64,000 bases of DNA, taken from positions 332,001-396,000 of the forward strand of contig JAOTON010002232.1 in NCBI GenBank assembly GCA_034440635.1, written 5' to 3'. A model generated the notes under the pieces. The model was not told the DNA's origin. It ran no database searches and saw nothing but the letters and a program-made list of their open reading frames with translations. Positions within the stretch are counted from its first letter, which is position 1; each line of letters begins with the position of its first letter. The position numbers were made by a program, and so were the translations under genes. Positions 13,501-23,069 of this stretch are shown here, in pieces. The DNA comes from Lepas anatifera. Taxonomy: Eukaryota > Arthropoda > Thecostraca > Lepadidae.

Positions 13501-16500
13501 TACCAGCGGGTTTGGGGCCACGAACGGTACACCCATCTTCCATGACTGGCACACGGTGTGATAATTCTGGAAAAAAAAGCTGGTGCACCACTTTAATTTG
13601 TTTATCTTTCTCTTGCTATTTCAGGGTGATTGTTGTTTGTACAATTTGTATTTTTTTATAATCCTCCAAAAATTGCGAAATTGCGTGTTATATTCATTTT
13701 GGCCACGAGTTTGTACAGGTACGTACCGCCATTTTCTCTTCCTTTGCCCTCTTTAGTTCATGACCTTTTCAGCAGGTGGTCCACCCTACCTCGTATTCTC
13801 TCTTGGATTGAGACTGAATGTGATTTCGTTCGTTATTCATTCAGCTCTGTTTTCTGCTTGCTCAATGAACATGTGCGCAAGGTTTCCTAGCCCCCTGATG
13901 AATTTGCAAGAGGAAATCAGTCTATTAAACAAAGCCCTCATATTCCGGTGCCGAAATCGCTAGAAATGATTAGTTAAAGTTGTATTTTTCCTGGTCGAAA
14001 CAGTGCAAGTTATTTTTGTTTTTCGCAACAGCGCAGCCATGTTCTTTTCTGTGATTTTATGCTGATGCCATGGAAGCCACGCTTTGTCCTGTCTATTTTC
14101 GTTGATATGATCACAAAAGTAGAGAAACGTTTATGCATAAATTTGAATGCACACCTTCTAAAGGATATCGCTTCCGTTTAACCCGCCCCAAAGCACCCTT
14201 GCTGTTCCAGTACTCAGTACCCCCTCACACCTGCCCATGTCAGTACTCCCGTGGTCCCTGCCCGTATCAGTATTCCCTTCACCCCTGCCGTATCAGTACC
14301 CCCTGGCCCCTGCCTGTAGCAGTACTCCCTGACCCCTGTTTGTGTCAGTACTCCCCTGACCCCTGTTTGTGTCAGTACTCCCTGACCCCTGTTTGTGTCA
14401 GTATTCCCATCACCCCTGCTTGTATCAGTACTCCCTGACCCCTGTTTGTGTCAGTATTCCCATCACCCCTGCTTGTATCAGTACTCCCCTGACCCCTGTT
14501 TGTGTCAGTACTCCCTGACCCCTGTTTGTGTCAGTATTTCCATCACCCCTGCTTGTATCAGTACTCCCATCACCCCTGTTTGTGTCAGTATTCCCATCAC
14601 CCCTGCTTGTATCAGTACTCCCTGACCCCTGTTTGTGTCAGTATTCCCATCACCCTGCTTGTATCAGTACTCCCTGACCCCTGTTTGTGTCAGTATTCCC
14701 ATCACCCCCGCTTGTATCAGTACTCCCTGACCCCTGTTTGTGTCAGTATTCCCATACCCTGCTTGTAGCAGTACCCCTGACCCCTGTTTGTGTCAGTATT
14801 CCCATCACCCCTGCTTGTATCAGTACTCCCCTGACCCCTGTTTGTGTCGTATTCCCTCCCTGCTTGTTAGTACTCCCTGACCCCTGTTTGTGTCGTTTCC
14901 ATCCCTGCTTTGGTCCCCCCTGCTTGTGTCCTGACCTTTGTGGTATTCCTCCCTGCCTGTGGTACCCCTGCCCCTGTTTGTGTGTATTCCTCCCGCCTGG
15001 TCTCCCCTGTTTGTGTGTCCCTCCCCTGCTGTGGTCCCCTGCTTTTGTGTCAGTACTCCCATCACCCTGCTTGTATCAGTACTCCCCTGACCCCTGTTTG
15101 TGTCAGTATTCCCATCACCCCTGCTTGTATCAGTACTCCCTGACCCTGTTTGTGTGTCTCCCTGTTCTGCCTGTGGTCTCCTGCCCTGCTTGTTCGTCCC
15201 TGCCCTGTTTGTTGTCTCCCTGCCCGCCTGTGGCCCCCTCCTGTATCAGTACTCCTAACCCCTGTTTGTTTCAGCACTCCCTGACCCCTGTTTGTGTCAG
15301 TACTCTCTCCCTTCACACCTGTCTGTGTGTGCCGTCAGTTTTGCTCGGCTTTTCCATCACGGTGATCCCCCGGGCGTACACCTACTACATCTCGTCGCTG
15401 CTGTTCGCCGCGTTCGGCCTGAAGATGCTTTGGGACGGCTACCACATGGGCGGCAATGAGGCTCAGGAGGAGTTTGAGGAGGTGCAGAGTGACCTCCGCA
15501 AACGCGAGGACGAGGTCAGCTACCCGCCTGCACAGAGCCTGCTTACGTGAAGCGACTGATAGTACCCTCAACTTGTCGGCACTAGAGTAGTACGCAATTT
15601 ACACAATGTCGCGATTTAACTGATTGCTGCTGTTTGCATGAGTGGTTCACGGCATTGTTTTCCGATCAAGCTGAAACGTAATCTGTGAAAATAGAAGCAT
15701 CGTTCATATGTTCTGTGTTCACGGATTGTTTAGATTGAACCCAGACAAACATCCTGTGTAATCTGCTCGGATGTTATTTACAACGTCGAGCGTGGTTCAC
15801 CCCCCTGATCGACCTTTGATCTGCAGCGCACCAAAGACGCCATGGACGTGGAGGGCGGGGTTCCGAAGCGGGGCAGCGTGCTAGCCTTCATATCGCGCAT
15901 CTTCCTGGAGTCGTTCACCCTCACCTTCCTGGCGGAGTGGGGTGACAGGTCCCAGATAGCCACCATCCTGCTGGCCGCGAGAGAGGTAACTGTTCTGACT
16001 CCCCGGCGGAGTGGAGCGAGAGGTCCCAGGTCCTGCTGGTCGCGAGGGAGGTAACTGTTCTGACTCCCCGGCGGAGTGTGGTGATCCCGGCCACAGTCCA
16101 CAAAGAAGTAACTGGCGTAGTGCCCAGGCGTACTGGGAGATGGGATTTCACATCAGATAGCTTCGTGAATTTCGGCTTAACTTGTAATTCGTGTTTGCTT
16201 CATTTCCTTTCTTTCTTGATTTCACTATATGATCGATAATAATCGTGCTGCCTCTTGAAGTCAGGTTTACCTCTGTAATAAATGAACATATTTTACCCAA
16301 CATGTACCATGTGTAGTAGGGGAATACTCCTTACCGTGATGTGCGGGCCATAAGGTACTTGAATTAGCTCAATCATCTATTTCATTGTCATGGGAAACAT
16401 ACGCTGGACGTAGCGGTGGATCGCGCTGTCCCAGCTGTGTTGAGACTGTGTGTGGCGTTCCTGACTCACGCCACGTCCCTGCTCGCCAGGATGCGTGGGG

Positions 16501-18814
16501 GTCACCCTCGGGGGCTGCCTCGGCCACGCGCTCTGCACGGGCCTGGCGGTGCTGGGCGGCCGTCTCATCTCGCAGCGGGTCTCGGCGCGCGCAGGTCAGC
16601 ACCCCCCCCCACATCCCCCGGCGGATGCGGCTGGTTGTGAGGCTGTTCACGCTACTGATTGGCGGCGCGACTCTGAGTGGGAGACTAGAGGGGAATAATA
16701 CAACTGTTGGGGCTTATCGACACACCAACTGACAAGGTGATATGGGGTCGCCAGCTATTTCCCTGTGGGAAGAGTTTCTGGCAGTCGAATTGCTCCTTGT
16801 CCAAGTCCGCCGGGCCTTGACGAGACCCTATCCACTGCAGTACTGCACCCCCAAAGAGGCAAGAACGAGGGCGACGACCCTATCCCCTACACAACAGCGA
16901 TGACCCTATCTCCTCCCCAAGAGGGGAGAACGAGAGCGACGACCCTATTCACTACACCACTGCACCCATAAAGAGGGGGGAACTAGAGCGACGACCCTAT
17001 CCACTACACCACTGCACTCCCAAAGAGGGGAGAGCGAGAGCGACGACTCCGCGGAAACCACTTTCGCGCTGCAAGAATGTGGTTTAGCCGCCAGTCGCCG
17101 TTGGCCCCACTGGCCCTCTAATTTGTCACACTAGAGCCGAAACTATCCAGATGCGGGCGATGATAGTCAACAGTCTGGTGGACATCATTCGTCTGCTGAA
17201 TCGTTTCCAGTCATTGATTCAGTGCTCTGGGATAAACAGTCTGGCTTGCATCATTTGTCGAGTAAAGATAATCATTTCTGGACCTTTGTTCAGTGTCGCT
17301 GGGAAGCGTCTCGCATTTTTTGATATTAAATACTGCTGTTTCAGAAACGTACAGAAAAGGGAGTTTGCTCGGCGCTATAATGATCATGTGCCCCAGTTGT
17401 AGACGAGCATTGCTAAACATGCGAAAGGGCAGGCAGCAAGATAGTGATTAGCCGTCTAAACATCGGCCTCGTTTTTTGGGCCGGGGTGAGGTCGAAAAAA
17501 TGGAATTTTCAGCCGATGCGCTGCAGGAGGCATTCCTGGCTATGCATGTATCTCGCTGCCTCCAACGTACACTCTCCTGAAACCATGACGACGTATACTA
17601 TCATGCTGCCTCTGTTGGGTTGAAGAGAGATCCGATAGTATTTCGTTTAACTTTAGCAGTTAAGGTTTAGCAGCAGGCAAGGTACTGTAACCTCGTCTGC
17701 TGGAGGTTTTTGCCTTTTTTCGAAATGGCTTGGGATACTTTTACCCTTTTGTGATTTTGGTAGGTTTATGAGGTCGGTCAATGGCTCCGTACAATGCTCC
17801 ACAAGCAGAGTGGGGTGCGTTTTCTGCTGATCCGAGATTTGCATAATAAAGTCACCGAGTACCACAATATATGTGATGGACTTTTACATCAGACTTAGGC
17901 CCGTGTTCATACATGACCTCCCATTGTAAATGTGGGAATTTGTAATGCCGATTTTCAGCTCGACTTTAAAATTTAATATCAGCGTTTGGTCGTTCTTGGG
18001 TTGAGTGAATGTTTTTTGGAGGTCATCTGAGTTCATGTGCAGTTTTTGATAATTAACAAATTTTGTAGAAGATAGAGGTTATTTTGCGTCTTAGTATTTG
18101 TATTGTCGGATGTACACATATTATGACAATTCCAGGTCACTCGTGTCATTCTAACCTAAGGTCAGATAAAATTTGCCTGTGGTTTGTATTTTTGGTTTAG
18201 TTTATATTATATTCGTATTGACGAGAGGATTTATGGAACCTAATGATGGTCGTGTTTGCATGTTTAAATAAAATATATTTAAAAGTAAACACCCCATAGT
18301 TATAAGCGCACCATTTCGACCTCGATAAACCTCAATCTAGATTAGCATAGACGGTAGCCACTTTGTGTTTAGTAGTTTTCAATGACTAAGCACTACTCTT
18401 TGTCTTGGAGATATTGTTAATGGTGCTTGATGTTTTGCCTGAGGTTATTATAAATTTGATGTTGTGACCTGGGGTGCTTGCCTGAAAAGTTTGACGCCAT
18501 TGATGAAGCCATGTGCTTTGATGGTGTCTGGAAACGTGGGTTTAGTTCCGAAAACTGGTTTTAATAGTACTATGCAATTACTCTCACTGTCGTGTGTATG
18601 GTGCCGTGAGCTCTACTGTGTAGTAACCCCCCCCCCGCTGTCGTGTGTATGGTGTCGTGAGGTCTACTGTTACGTAACCCCCCACCTTGTCATCGATTCG
18701 TGCCGTGGGCTGTGCTTTGTAGTAACAGTCGCTGTCTTTTCAGTGACGTTGTGCGGAGGCGTCGTCTTCGTCATATTCGCTGTCAGCGCGCTGTTCATCA
18801 ACCCGGACAGCTAG
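4372..18814 (+). CDS. TMEM165: TMEM165 (UPF0016/GDT1 family) gene, six coding exons
   Basis: The six exons at 4372-4503, 4692/4695-4908, 15339-15514, 15827-15985, 16490-16594 and 18744-18814 encode a protein of about 285 residues, near the family size. TMEM165 is a Golgi multi-pass protein that exchanges Mn2+/Ca2+ for H+ and supports Golgi glycosylation. The two family signature motifs are present: SELGDKT in exon 2 and AEWGDRS in exon 4. They are flanked by hydrophobic helices and separated by an acidic loop (EEFEEVQSDLRKRED). The first exon carries a hydrophobic signal-like leader. Exon phases agree at every junction except the entry to the frame of exon 5, where one G appears to be missing. 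Introns 2, 4 and 5 contain tandem repeats close to the splice sites. The gene is convergent with PRMT1. Confidence 0.93.
4692..4908 (+). CDS. TMEM165: TMEM165 coding exon 2 (first GDK motif)
   Basis: This exon encodes a short variable linker followed by TM helix 1 with the metal-exchange signature SELGDKT, then IAAIMSMQHSRLTVF and the start of helix 2 (FTMTVLS). It ends in phase 1 at GTGAGT (4909). The acceptor is a tandem TAGCAG: use of the first AG starts the exon at 4692 (adding one Gln), the second at 4695; both keep phase 0. Identity with the family is strong across residues after the linker. Confidence 0.92.
4987..5256 (+). repeat. 35-bp minisatellite after TMEM165 exon 2
   Basis: About eight diverged copies of a 35-bp unit with the core atcctctggtgatgatcat. 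The array starts 78 bp downstream of the exon 2 donor. Copies differ at several positions, so the array is not very recent. Confidence 0.85.
5500..5860 (+). mobile_element. Old diverged member of the TTAA-flanked MITE family
   Basis: The left end (TTTAAAGTGAACCAGGCACC, then TTGGTGCAATTCTG) is a diverged copy of the left terminus of the MITEs at 31.2, 41.7 and 49.7 kb. The internal block cgtgacgtcgtgatctggtaac is shared with them. The right part (gtttgaaactagtcat) is shared with 9345-9665 instead, so these two form a subfamily. Confidence 0.55.
6165..6225 (+). other. tRNA-like B-box sequence (SINE head or tRNA relic)
   Basis: The string ggttcaaatccc matches a Pol III B-box consensus and follows a possible short stem (caggt...acctg), as in the 3' half of a tRNA. 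I could not fold a convincing cloverleaf or find a matching A-box, so I treat it as a tRNA-derived relic and not as a tRNA gene. Confidence 0.3.
6825..7470 (-). repeat. Dispersed 0.9-kb element, copy 1 (inverted, partial)
   Basis: Shares long stretches with 54.3-55.0 kb (same orientation) and with 62.5-63.5 kb (opposite orientation), for example the blocks around ccaatggagaggacatggctcg, gaccttaggtcat and gaggtcacttgacctg. It is dense in AGGTCA/TGACCT hexamers, including GGGTCA-aatc-AGGTCA-aatt-AGGTCA at 7006-7031. The outer end ggtggtgttaatt (about 7459-7470) matches the end of the 62.5-kb copy. It has no coding capacity. Confidence 0.75.
7471..9344. other. TMEM165 intron 2 sequence, nothing recognised
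   Basis: No protein similarity and no repeat family recognised. The 119-codon open frame at 7651-8010 has no recognisable motif. Confidence 0.4.
9345..9665 (+). mobile_element. Diverged MITE relative
   Basis: Shares the internal block gcgtgacgtcataatctggtaa with the TTAA-flanked MITE family and the block gtttgaaactagtcat with 5500-5860. It contains a perfect TGACGTCA (9466-9473). Terminal repeats are no longer clear. Confidence 0.5.
9666..10680. other. TMEM165 intron 2 sequence, nothing recognised
   Basis: Mixed-composition sequence. Open frames of 111-123 codons at 9643-9978 and 10235-10606 show no domain I recognise and are probably chance. Confidence 0.4.
10692..10877 (+). mobile_element. 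hAT-type MITE with 8-bp target duplication
   Basis: A 186-bp element with 14-bp perfect terminal inverted repeats: CAGGGGCGTCGCCA at 10692-10705 and its complement at 10864-10877. The 8-bp string ATGCATAC flanks it at 10681-10688 and 10879-10886, with one to three extra bases between it and the TIRs. TIRs starting CAGGGG plus an 8-bp duplication fit non-autonomous hAT elements. It has no transposase. Confidence 0.75.
11311..11490. repeat. GAGTCGACTC palindrome cluster, copy 1
   Basis: About 180 bp built of imperfect repeats of GAGTCGACTC, TGACTC and GACTCGACTC, many self-complementary. A second copy at 13285-13490 shares the order gactcacagctt...ggctgactctgattctgactcg. It abuts the mariner-like MITE at 11503. 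Confidence 0.75.
11503..11881 (+). mobile_element. Tc1/mariner-type MITE
   Basis: A 379-bp element with terminal inverted repeats of about 45 bp, starting CAGCCCC(C)TGCAATTGAA and ending with its complement, flanked by TA dinucleotides (11501-11502 and 11882-11883). A TA target site and a TIR starting CAG are typical of Tc1/mariner. There is no transposase frame. Its size is close to that of the element at 37587-37972, although the TIR sequences differ. Confidence 0.78.
11884..13284. other. TMEM165 intron 2 sequence, nothing recognised
   Basis: AT-rich; no recognisable protein, RNA or repeat family. Confidence 0.4.
13285..13490. repeat. GAGTCGACTC palindrome cluster, copy 2
   Basis: Same element as 11311-11490, with five or more GAGTCGACTC palindromes and many TGACTC hexamers. 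Both copies have the same orientation and are about 2 kb apart. Confidence 0.75.
14200..15305 (+). repeat. 26-27-bp minisatellite running up to TMEM165 exon 3
   Basis: About 40 copies of units such as cctgtttgtgtcagtattcc and cctgcttgtatcagtactcc, ending some 35 bp before the exon 3 acceptor. Each unit is pyrimidine-rich and ends in TCAG, so it looks like a 3' splice site. One frame stays open through the 3' part of the array and into exon 3 (14687-15550), giving a Cys/Tyr/Gln/Ser/Pro-rich repeat. Between about 14846 and 15240 the units are irregularly shortened. Confidence 0.95.
15339..15514 (+). CDS. TMEM165: TMEM165 coding exon 3
   Basis: Starts after gtgtgccgtcag (acceptor at 15338) with two bases completing the Val codon split with exon 2. 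It encodes the rest of a helix, ITVIPRAYTYYISSLLFAAFGLK, and the acidic cytosolic loop EEFEEVQSDLRKRED. It is best ended at 15514 with the non-optimal donor GTCAGC, since this leaves phase 0, as exon 4 requires. Without splicing the frame runs to a stop at 15548-15550, which would give a truncated product. Confidence 0.88.
15827..15985 (+). CDS. TMEM165: TMEM165 coding exon 4 (second GDR motif)
   Basis: Starts after ttgatctgcag (15826) and ends at GTAACT (15986), phase 0 at both ends. It encodes a variable stretch, then FISRIFLESFTLTFLAEW containing the second signature AEWGDRS, then ATILLAARE, as expected for the second half of the inverted-repeat transporter fold. Its last 55 bases and donor are duplicated immediately downstream. 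Confidence 0.92.
15931..16090 (+). repeat. Tandem duplication of the exon 4 end and its donor
   Basis: Copy 1 (15931-16004) spans the end of exon 4, the GTAACT donor and 19 intron bases. Copy 2 (16005-16069) repeats it with changes, including the second donor gggag/gtaact at 16051. A third copy breaks off near 16090. The frame stays open from exon 4 through copy 2, to a stop at 16052-16054. Copy 2 has lost about nine bases of the coding part, so use of its donor would shift the frame. Confidence 0.9.
16490..16594 (+). CDS. TMEM165: TMEM165 coding exon 5, with one-base frame break
   Basis: The acceptor ctgctcgccag ends at 16489 and the donor GTCAGC starts at 16595 (phase 1). From 16495 the frame encodes GVTLGGCLGHALCTGLAVLGG, a strongly conserved TMEM165 helix, then RLISQRVSARA. 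Exon 4 ends in phase 0, so the exon should start GAT GCG TGG (Asp-Ala-Trp), which fits the family, but the G run at 16497-16501 is one base short of joining that to the conserved frame. No alternative AG rescues it. A homopolymer consensus error is the simplest explanation. Confidence 0.8.
16694..16815 (-). mobile_element. SINE-2 fragment
   Basis: The block gttggggcttatcgacacac, then caactgacaaggtgatatggggtcgcc, matches the SINE at 41430-41620 (gtttggggcttatcgacgca, then ccaactgccagggtcatatggcgtcgcc). The tRNA-like head is missing or unrecognisable. Confidence 0.65.
16820..17048 (+). repeat. 52-65-bp tandem repeat in TMEM165 intron 5
   Basis: About four copies with the core acgaccctatccactacacc, then actgcac, then ccaaagaggggagaacgagagcg. 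It begins 225 bp after the exon 5 donor, immediately after the SINE fragment. Confidence 0.85.
17050..18580. other. TMEM165 intron 5, nothing else recognised
   Basis: AT-rich intronic sequence without recognised repeats or coding similarity. Confidence 0.4.
18585..18727 (+). repeat. 50-bp tandem repeat against the TMEM165 exon 6 acceptor
   Basis: Three copies of a unit running gctgtcgtgtgtatggtg...ctctactgtgtagtaacccc. The array stops 16 bp before exon 6. The true polypyrimidine tract cgctgtcttttcag resembles the start of a fourth unit (cgctgtcgtgtg). Confidence 0.8.
18744..18814 (+). CDS. TMEM165: TMEM165 coding exon 6 (C terminus)
   Basis: Starts after gctgtcttttcag with two bases completing Val, and encodes VTLCGGVVFVIFAVSALFIN plus PDS and TAG at 18812-18814. 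This is the last transmembrane helix and the short tail found in the family (compare ALFISPDS in vertebrates). Confidence 0.93.
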
Positions 18815-21298
18815 ACCAGGATTGGAGGCAACTAGCGCCTCAGTGGCGGTATGTCTTCTGGCGCCCGTGGCAGCAGCGGCGCCCAGCGCCGCCGCGATTG
18901 TGTGTAGTGACCATTCAGACATCGCACCGAAGCCCGGGGTGTGGGACTCTGCGGTATCGATACCGTTCCGTCTATCCATACAGCCGCGCCCGGCGCTAGG
19001 CGTGTAGTGCGCTGCCTGGCTGTGGCGCTACAGAAGCGGGCGCTTGCGGCGAGTCCAGCTGGCGCTCTCCCCGGCTCGGTGTGGCCCGGCTGTGTGCCGG
19101 TGGTACGTGCGGCGCCGCTGTACCGTCTCAGTGTTGTTGGCCGGGGGCCGGTGCAGCACCTGCAGTTGCCCTTCACTAGACCGCAGCTGGTGGACCTGTG
19201 TAACTTATAATGATCAGTGTGGGCGGAGGGGACGGGTGGGCTGGGAAGCGAGGGTTGAAGCCGTCGCGCGGTACAAACCGGAACGATATTAACAGGTGTG
19301 GATTCGTAAATTACCTTGGCTGATAATGAAGGTTTACTCCCCCGTGCCAAGGGGGTTTTAGCGCCACTGGGAAGGGTTCTGACTAGGGCCGGACATAGGT
19401 GTTTGTGGTAACGAGAGAAGCTTGTTTTAAACCGAAGTTATGTTTTTGTTGGAGGGATGGAGCCCCATTCGCTGATTCTGGATCGACGAAGGGTTTATTC
19501 CCTACTGGCGAATGCAACTCAGAACAAATTATACAATAGTACGTGGGGTGAAAGAACGCCAGCACTAAACGCTGCCGTTTCCCAATGGGAAATTCGAGAA
19601 GTTGCGCAACTCGGATTTTAAACGGAAGAACTAGATATTTTGTCATTAGAAGGACATATTATTATAGACATATTGCCATGAAAGGACCAAAAGGCTCTCA
19701 TGTAGCTTCAGGTAGCTCTGTTAATAGCGAAACCGTGAAATCTAAATGCTCGCAAGCTTCCGTCAAATCATCGGATTTCCATTGTGGTGTCGCTGTTTCC
19801 GGGCGCGTCAACTGCTAAGGCTATATGTGACGTTTCCGGGTGACCAGCACGTCTTTCGTGTGCTCGTATACGGCGGCGGCTTACCGTCAGCTTTGGAGCT
19901 TACGGTTTGTATTTTTTTAGGTTTCTATTTTTTCTGGAAAGGACCGAAGATGGTTTTTAATTGAGGCGTTTTGCACGAACAGTTTGTGTTTGTATTTTCG
20001 GTGCTGTGTAAATCTTAGGAAATTTCTAGGTAGCCGAGAAGTCGAGCGAAAAGGCTGACAAAAATTTGACTGCGTCGACATATTTGCCCTCCCTCAGCTA
20101 ATAATGTCGAAGGCGTGAAAAATGTAAGTTTCTGATCCTACTGGTCAAAACAGAGCAAGTACCCTTCTCTTGGCCATGGTGAGTCGCCGCTACGTTCCTG
20201 CACTCAATCGGTGGAGTCTGTGCCCCCGGTTCAACCCAGTGGACTTTCGTCCTCGGCGATAGAAACGACCGACTACCGCGAAGTAGACTCTTGGTCGCGG
20301 CATTTGCAGTGGCTTCACGGTCCTTTCACGTCATTTAAACACGTTTGGCCCGAAGGTAACATGCCACATCACGATCTTGGTAACAACAGAATATAAATGT
20401 TTATTGGTGGCCGAATAAATGTGCAGCGGAGGAAAACTTCATATTGGAAGAGCTGGTGGAAGTTCATTGTCCGCCTCCATTCACAGAGTATGGTTGTCTA
20501 CAAAATGACTTGACTTGAGACAAAATGAGTGCATGTGGCTTCCATAGCATTCAGTGGCAACACTTACAGATGCGCTAATGCCTAGACCAAATTCTAGCCT
20601 GCAACAAAATATGTGCGGTAAATGGGGCTGGGACATATTCAGTTCTTTCAGTATTTGTTAAATGCCAGTGGATATTGGATGTATACTGGCGTCTAAGAAA
20701 TACTCAACGAACTGCCAAGACATTTGTTTCGATTCGGCCACCAGAGAGGGGCTAGTCTGCAAAATATGTTCGTGAGTTTGTCGATGAGACTTGAATTGAT
20801 GTTCCGGGCGGCGTTTCCACCCGTGCTAATGCTATGGTAGTGGGGGATGGAGAGGGGGAGGGACTGACGGAGAGCGCGCTCGTTGCCTCTCCGCGGCGGC
20901 CTCCGCAGTGTAGTTGTAGGTCGCGCGTTAGCCTTTCCTGGTTAGTCTCGCATTGTTCGGTAAATGTCGGTTACTGCAGCAGCGCTCGTGATGTGTATGG
21001 GGACTCTCCCATGCTGCAGATAAAACCATTTGCAACATTGTCGGCGGCTTTAAACGCCACAAAATAAAACCACGGGCGGACGTCATCAGTACGATAAAAA
21101 AGAAGCTTGAAAACCTTCTGTCAACCAGAACTCGCCTGGTTGGAATGTCTTAGAAAAGTATAAAATGTTTTAGCCAGGTGTTAAACACCTTAGCCAAGTT
21201 CGTTGAATTTCTCATATGTTCGTGACGTGTTTCTCCGTGTCTTCGGACACCGCGCTGTGAACTATCGGCTAGGTCCAAGAAATCGAACTTAGGCGCCC
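18815..21298. other. TMEM165 3'UTR and intergenic sequence
   Basis: GC-rich sequence to about 19300, then mixed. The first clear + strand AATAAA signals are at 20414-20419 and 21063-21068. Either could end the transcript, but the distance from the stop is long and I cannot choose between them. No protein-coding similarity seen. Confidence 0.4.
20414..20419 (+). terminator. Candidate polyadenylation signal for TMEM165
   Basis: First canonical AATAAA on the + strand that I found after the TMEM165 stop codon, 1.6 kb downstream. A single hexamer is weak evidence. Confidence 0.2.
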
Positions 21299-21470
21299 TT
21301 CTTACCGCTGCGGTGAGCGCTGTTGCCCCCTCGGTGTTGTCGCGCCCGTCTTACCGCTGCGGTGAGCGCTGTTGCCCCCTCGGTGTTGTCGCGCCCTTCT
21401 TACCGCTGCGGTGAGCGCTGTTGCCCCCTCGGTGTTGTCGCGCCCCTCACCGCTGTGGTGAGTGCTGTCG
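21299..21470 (+). repeat. 50-bp tandem repeat
   Basis: Three near-identical copies of cttaccgctgcggtgagcgc + tgttgccccctcggtgttgtcgcgccc and a partial fourth. Near identity suggests recent expansion. Confidence 0.9.
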
Positions 21471-23069
21471 GTCTTGTTTCGTGCCGTATGGGCATTTGTA
21501 GCCCGATTTCTAGCGTGTATAGCTCTCTGAGATGGTGTTTGTTTCAATATTCCGCCTATTCCACCCGAGACTGGCCTGTTTAGTTCACATAGCCCTCATG
21601 CCCTCTGGCTTAGTTTTGGTGGTCGCAATCCTAGGATCAATTTTGGCCAAAGCGAGTGACAGCAATGTGTATTGAAAACGGGCAATGTACGCGGCCATTT
21701 GTGGCAGGTAAGTGCCCAATCTACATAATTTAATTTGTTGAGATTACTAATGTAAGCTGTATGTGTTGCTGTGGGTGATCGCCTGTGGCCGTCGTGTGAT
21801 TTTTTAGGAGTTGGGCGGGGTAATTTCGGGTGTTGTTGGTGTCTGATGGCTTGTTTTAGAACTCATGTGACTCAATTCATTTCTCGCCGAAACCAAACCA
21901 CATTTTTGTGGTTCCAGGGGAAGGGGTGTTTCAAAGCACTTGGTTTAAATCGACTCTCTGGTGCCTCCACATCCAATTCAGAACTTTAATGCGTTGACTG
22001 ATGGGTATTTCATCGCCCATCCAGCTCGGGGCCGCCTGCCTCCCGTGGCTGATGCCGTGGTTGTTACGCCGTTATCGGGGACCAAAGGTTAGTTTTTCTG
22101 TTTTTATGCCTACGCTAACTAAAATACAGATTTTCCATCCTAATTCGAGCTAGGGTTTTACACGGTATTGTGTTCTCAATAATGCTCCTATACCTTCCCC
22201 GGGGGTTTGTCTTTCAATTCCTACCAGCTCCAATCCGTGACAATCGTCCCAGACAGCGGGTGCGGACCACAGATGTGCGGCGCGAACCAGACCTGCCTTT
22301 GAAACACCCCGGCCCTGCCCATACCCGCATTGTCTTGTGGTTGACTTGGCTCCGGGGTCCGGATATTTGGGGGTTGACGGGTTCCAGGGCCTGGCAGGGG
22401 AAGCCGTTATCTTTCCGTTCCTCAGCTGGAGAGCAAATAAGAAAACAGCCAGATGATGGTGGTATGGCATGCTCAAATCGCTGGTCACCAGCTCCGGCTC
22501 TGTGCGGGTGGCGTGTTGTCTGCTGGTGGGGTGGGGGCGGGCGTTGCCGTGTCGGGGGTTCTGGGACGGGTCTGCAGCCTCGTTCGCTGGTGTTTTATGT
22601 CTGGCGGTGGGTACAACTGCCATTGGATCCCGAGAGGCGACACCTGTGATGTGGAGGACGCTAAATACACGCAGGCGCTCTCTGGAGGTCGTGTGGTGTA
22701 AGCGTGAGGGGCACCGGTACGAGCCGGTACTGCACCATGGCCAGTGTCGTGTACCAACACCGGTGCTGATGCTGATCTGGGATGCCGGTGGCGGCTGCGG
22801 CTCCGCAGGCTGGTGTTTTTGTGGCCGGACCAGGAACATGAACCTTGACCATGAGCGCCATCGCTCCCTCCTCTTGACACCACTCAAAAGCAGCACTACG
22901 TTTACAGTTTTATTGATGACAAAAAGTGAGAGGAGAGCGCTGATGTGAGCCAGATGGGAGTCGCAGCGCGGCGGTGTTGACAGTGATGACGCCCCAGCGC
23001 CGCAGCCACGTCAGTGACGACGCCGCTACACTTAATCGCGTCGGCAAGGATGGCGGAAACGAGCCGGCA
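21471..23069. other. Intergenic, nothing recognised
   Basis: GC-rich around 22.2-22.9 kb, where a 248-codon minus-strand frame (22150-22896) and several overlapping + frames stay open. Their composition is that of GC-rich non-coding DNA and I recognise no domain. Confidence 0.4.

Noticed and set aside
15515..15550. TMEM165 ending at the stop after exon 3
   Set aside because: The GTCAGC donor at 15515 gives the right phase for exon 4, which holds the second essential motif; the read-through would make half a transporter.
22150..22948. Long overlapping frames on both strands (up to 248 codons)
   Set aside because: GC-rich region with few stops; composition is proline/arginine-rich and no domain is recognisable on either strand.
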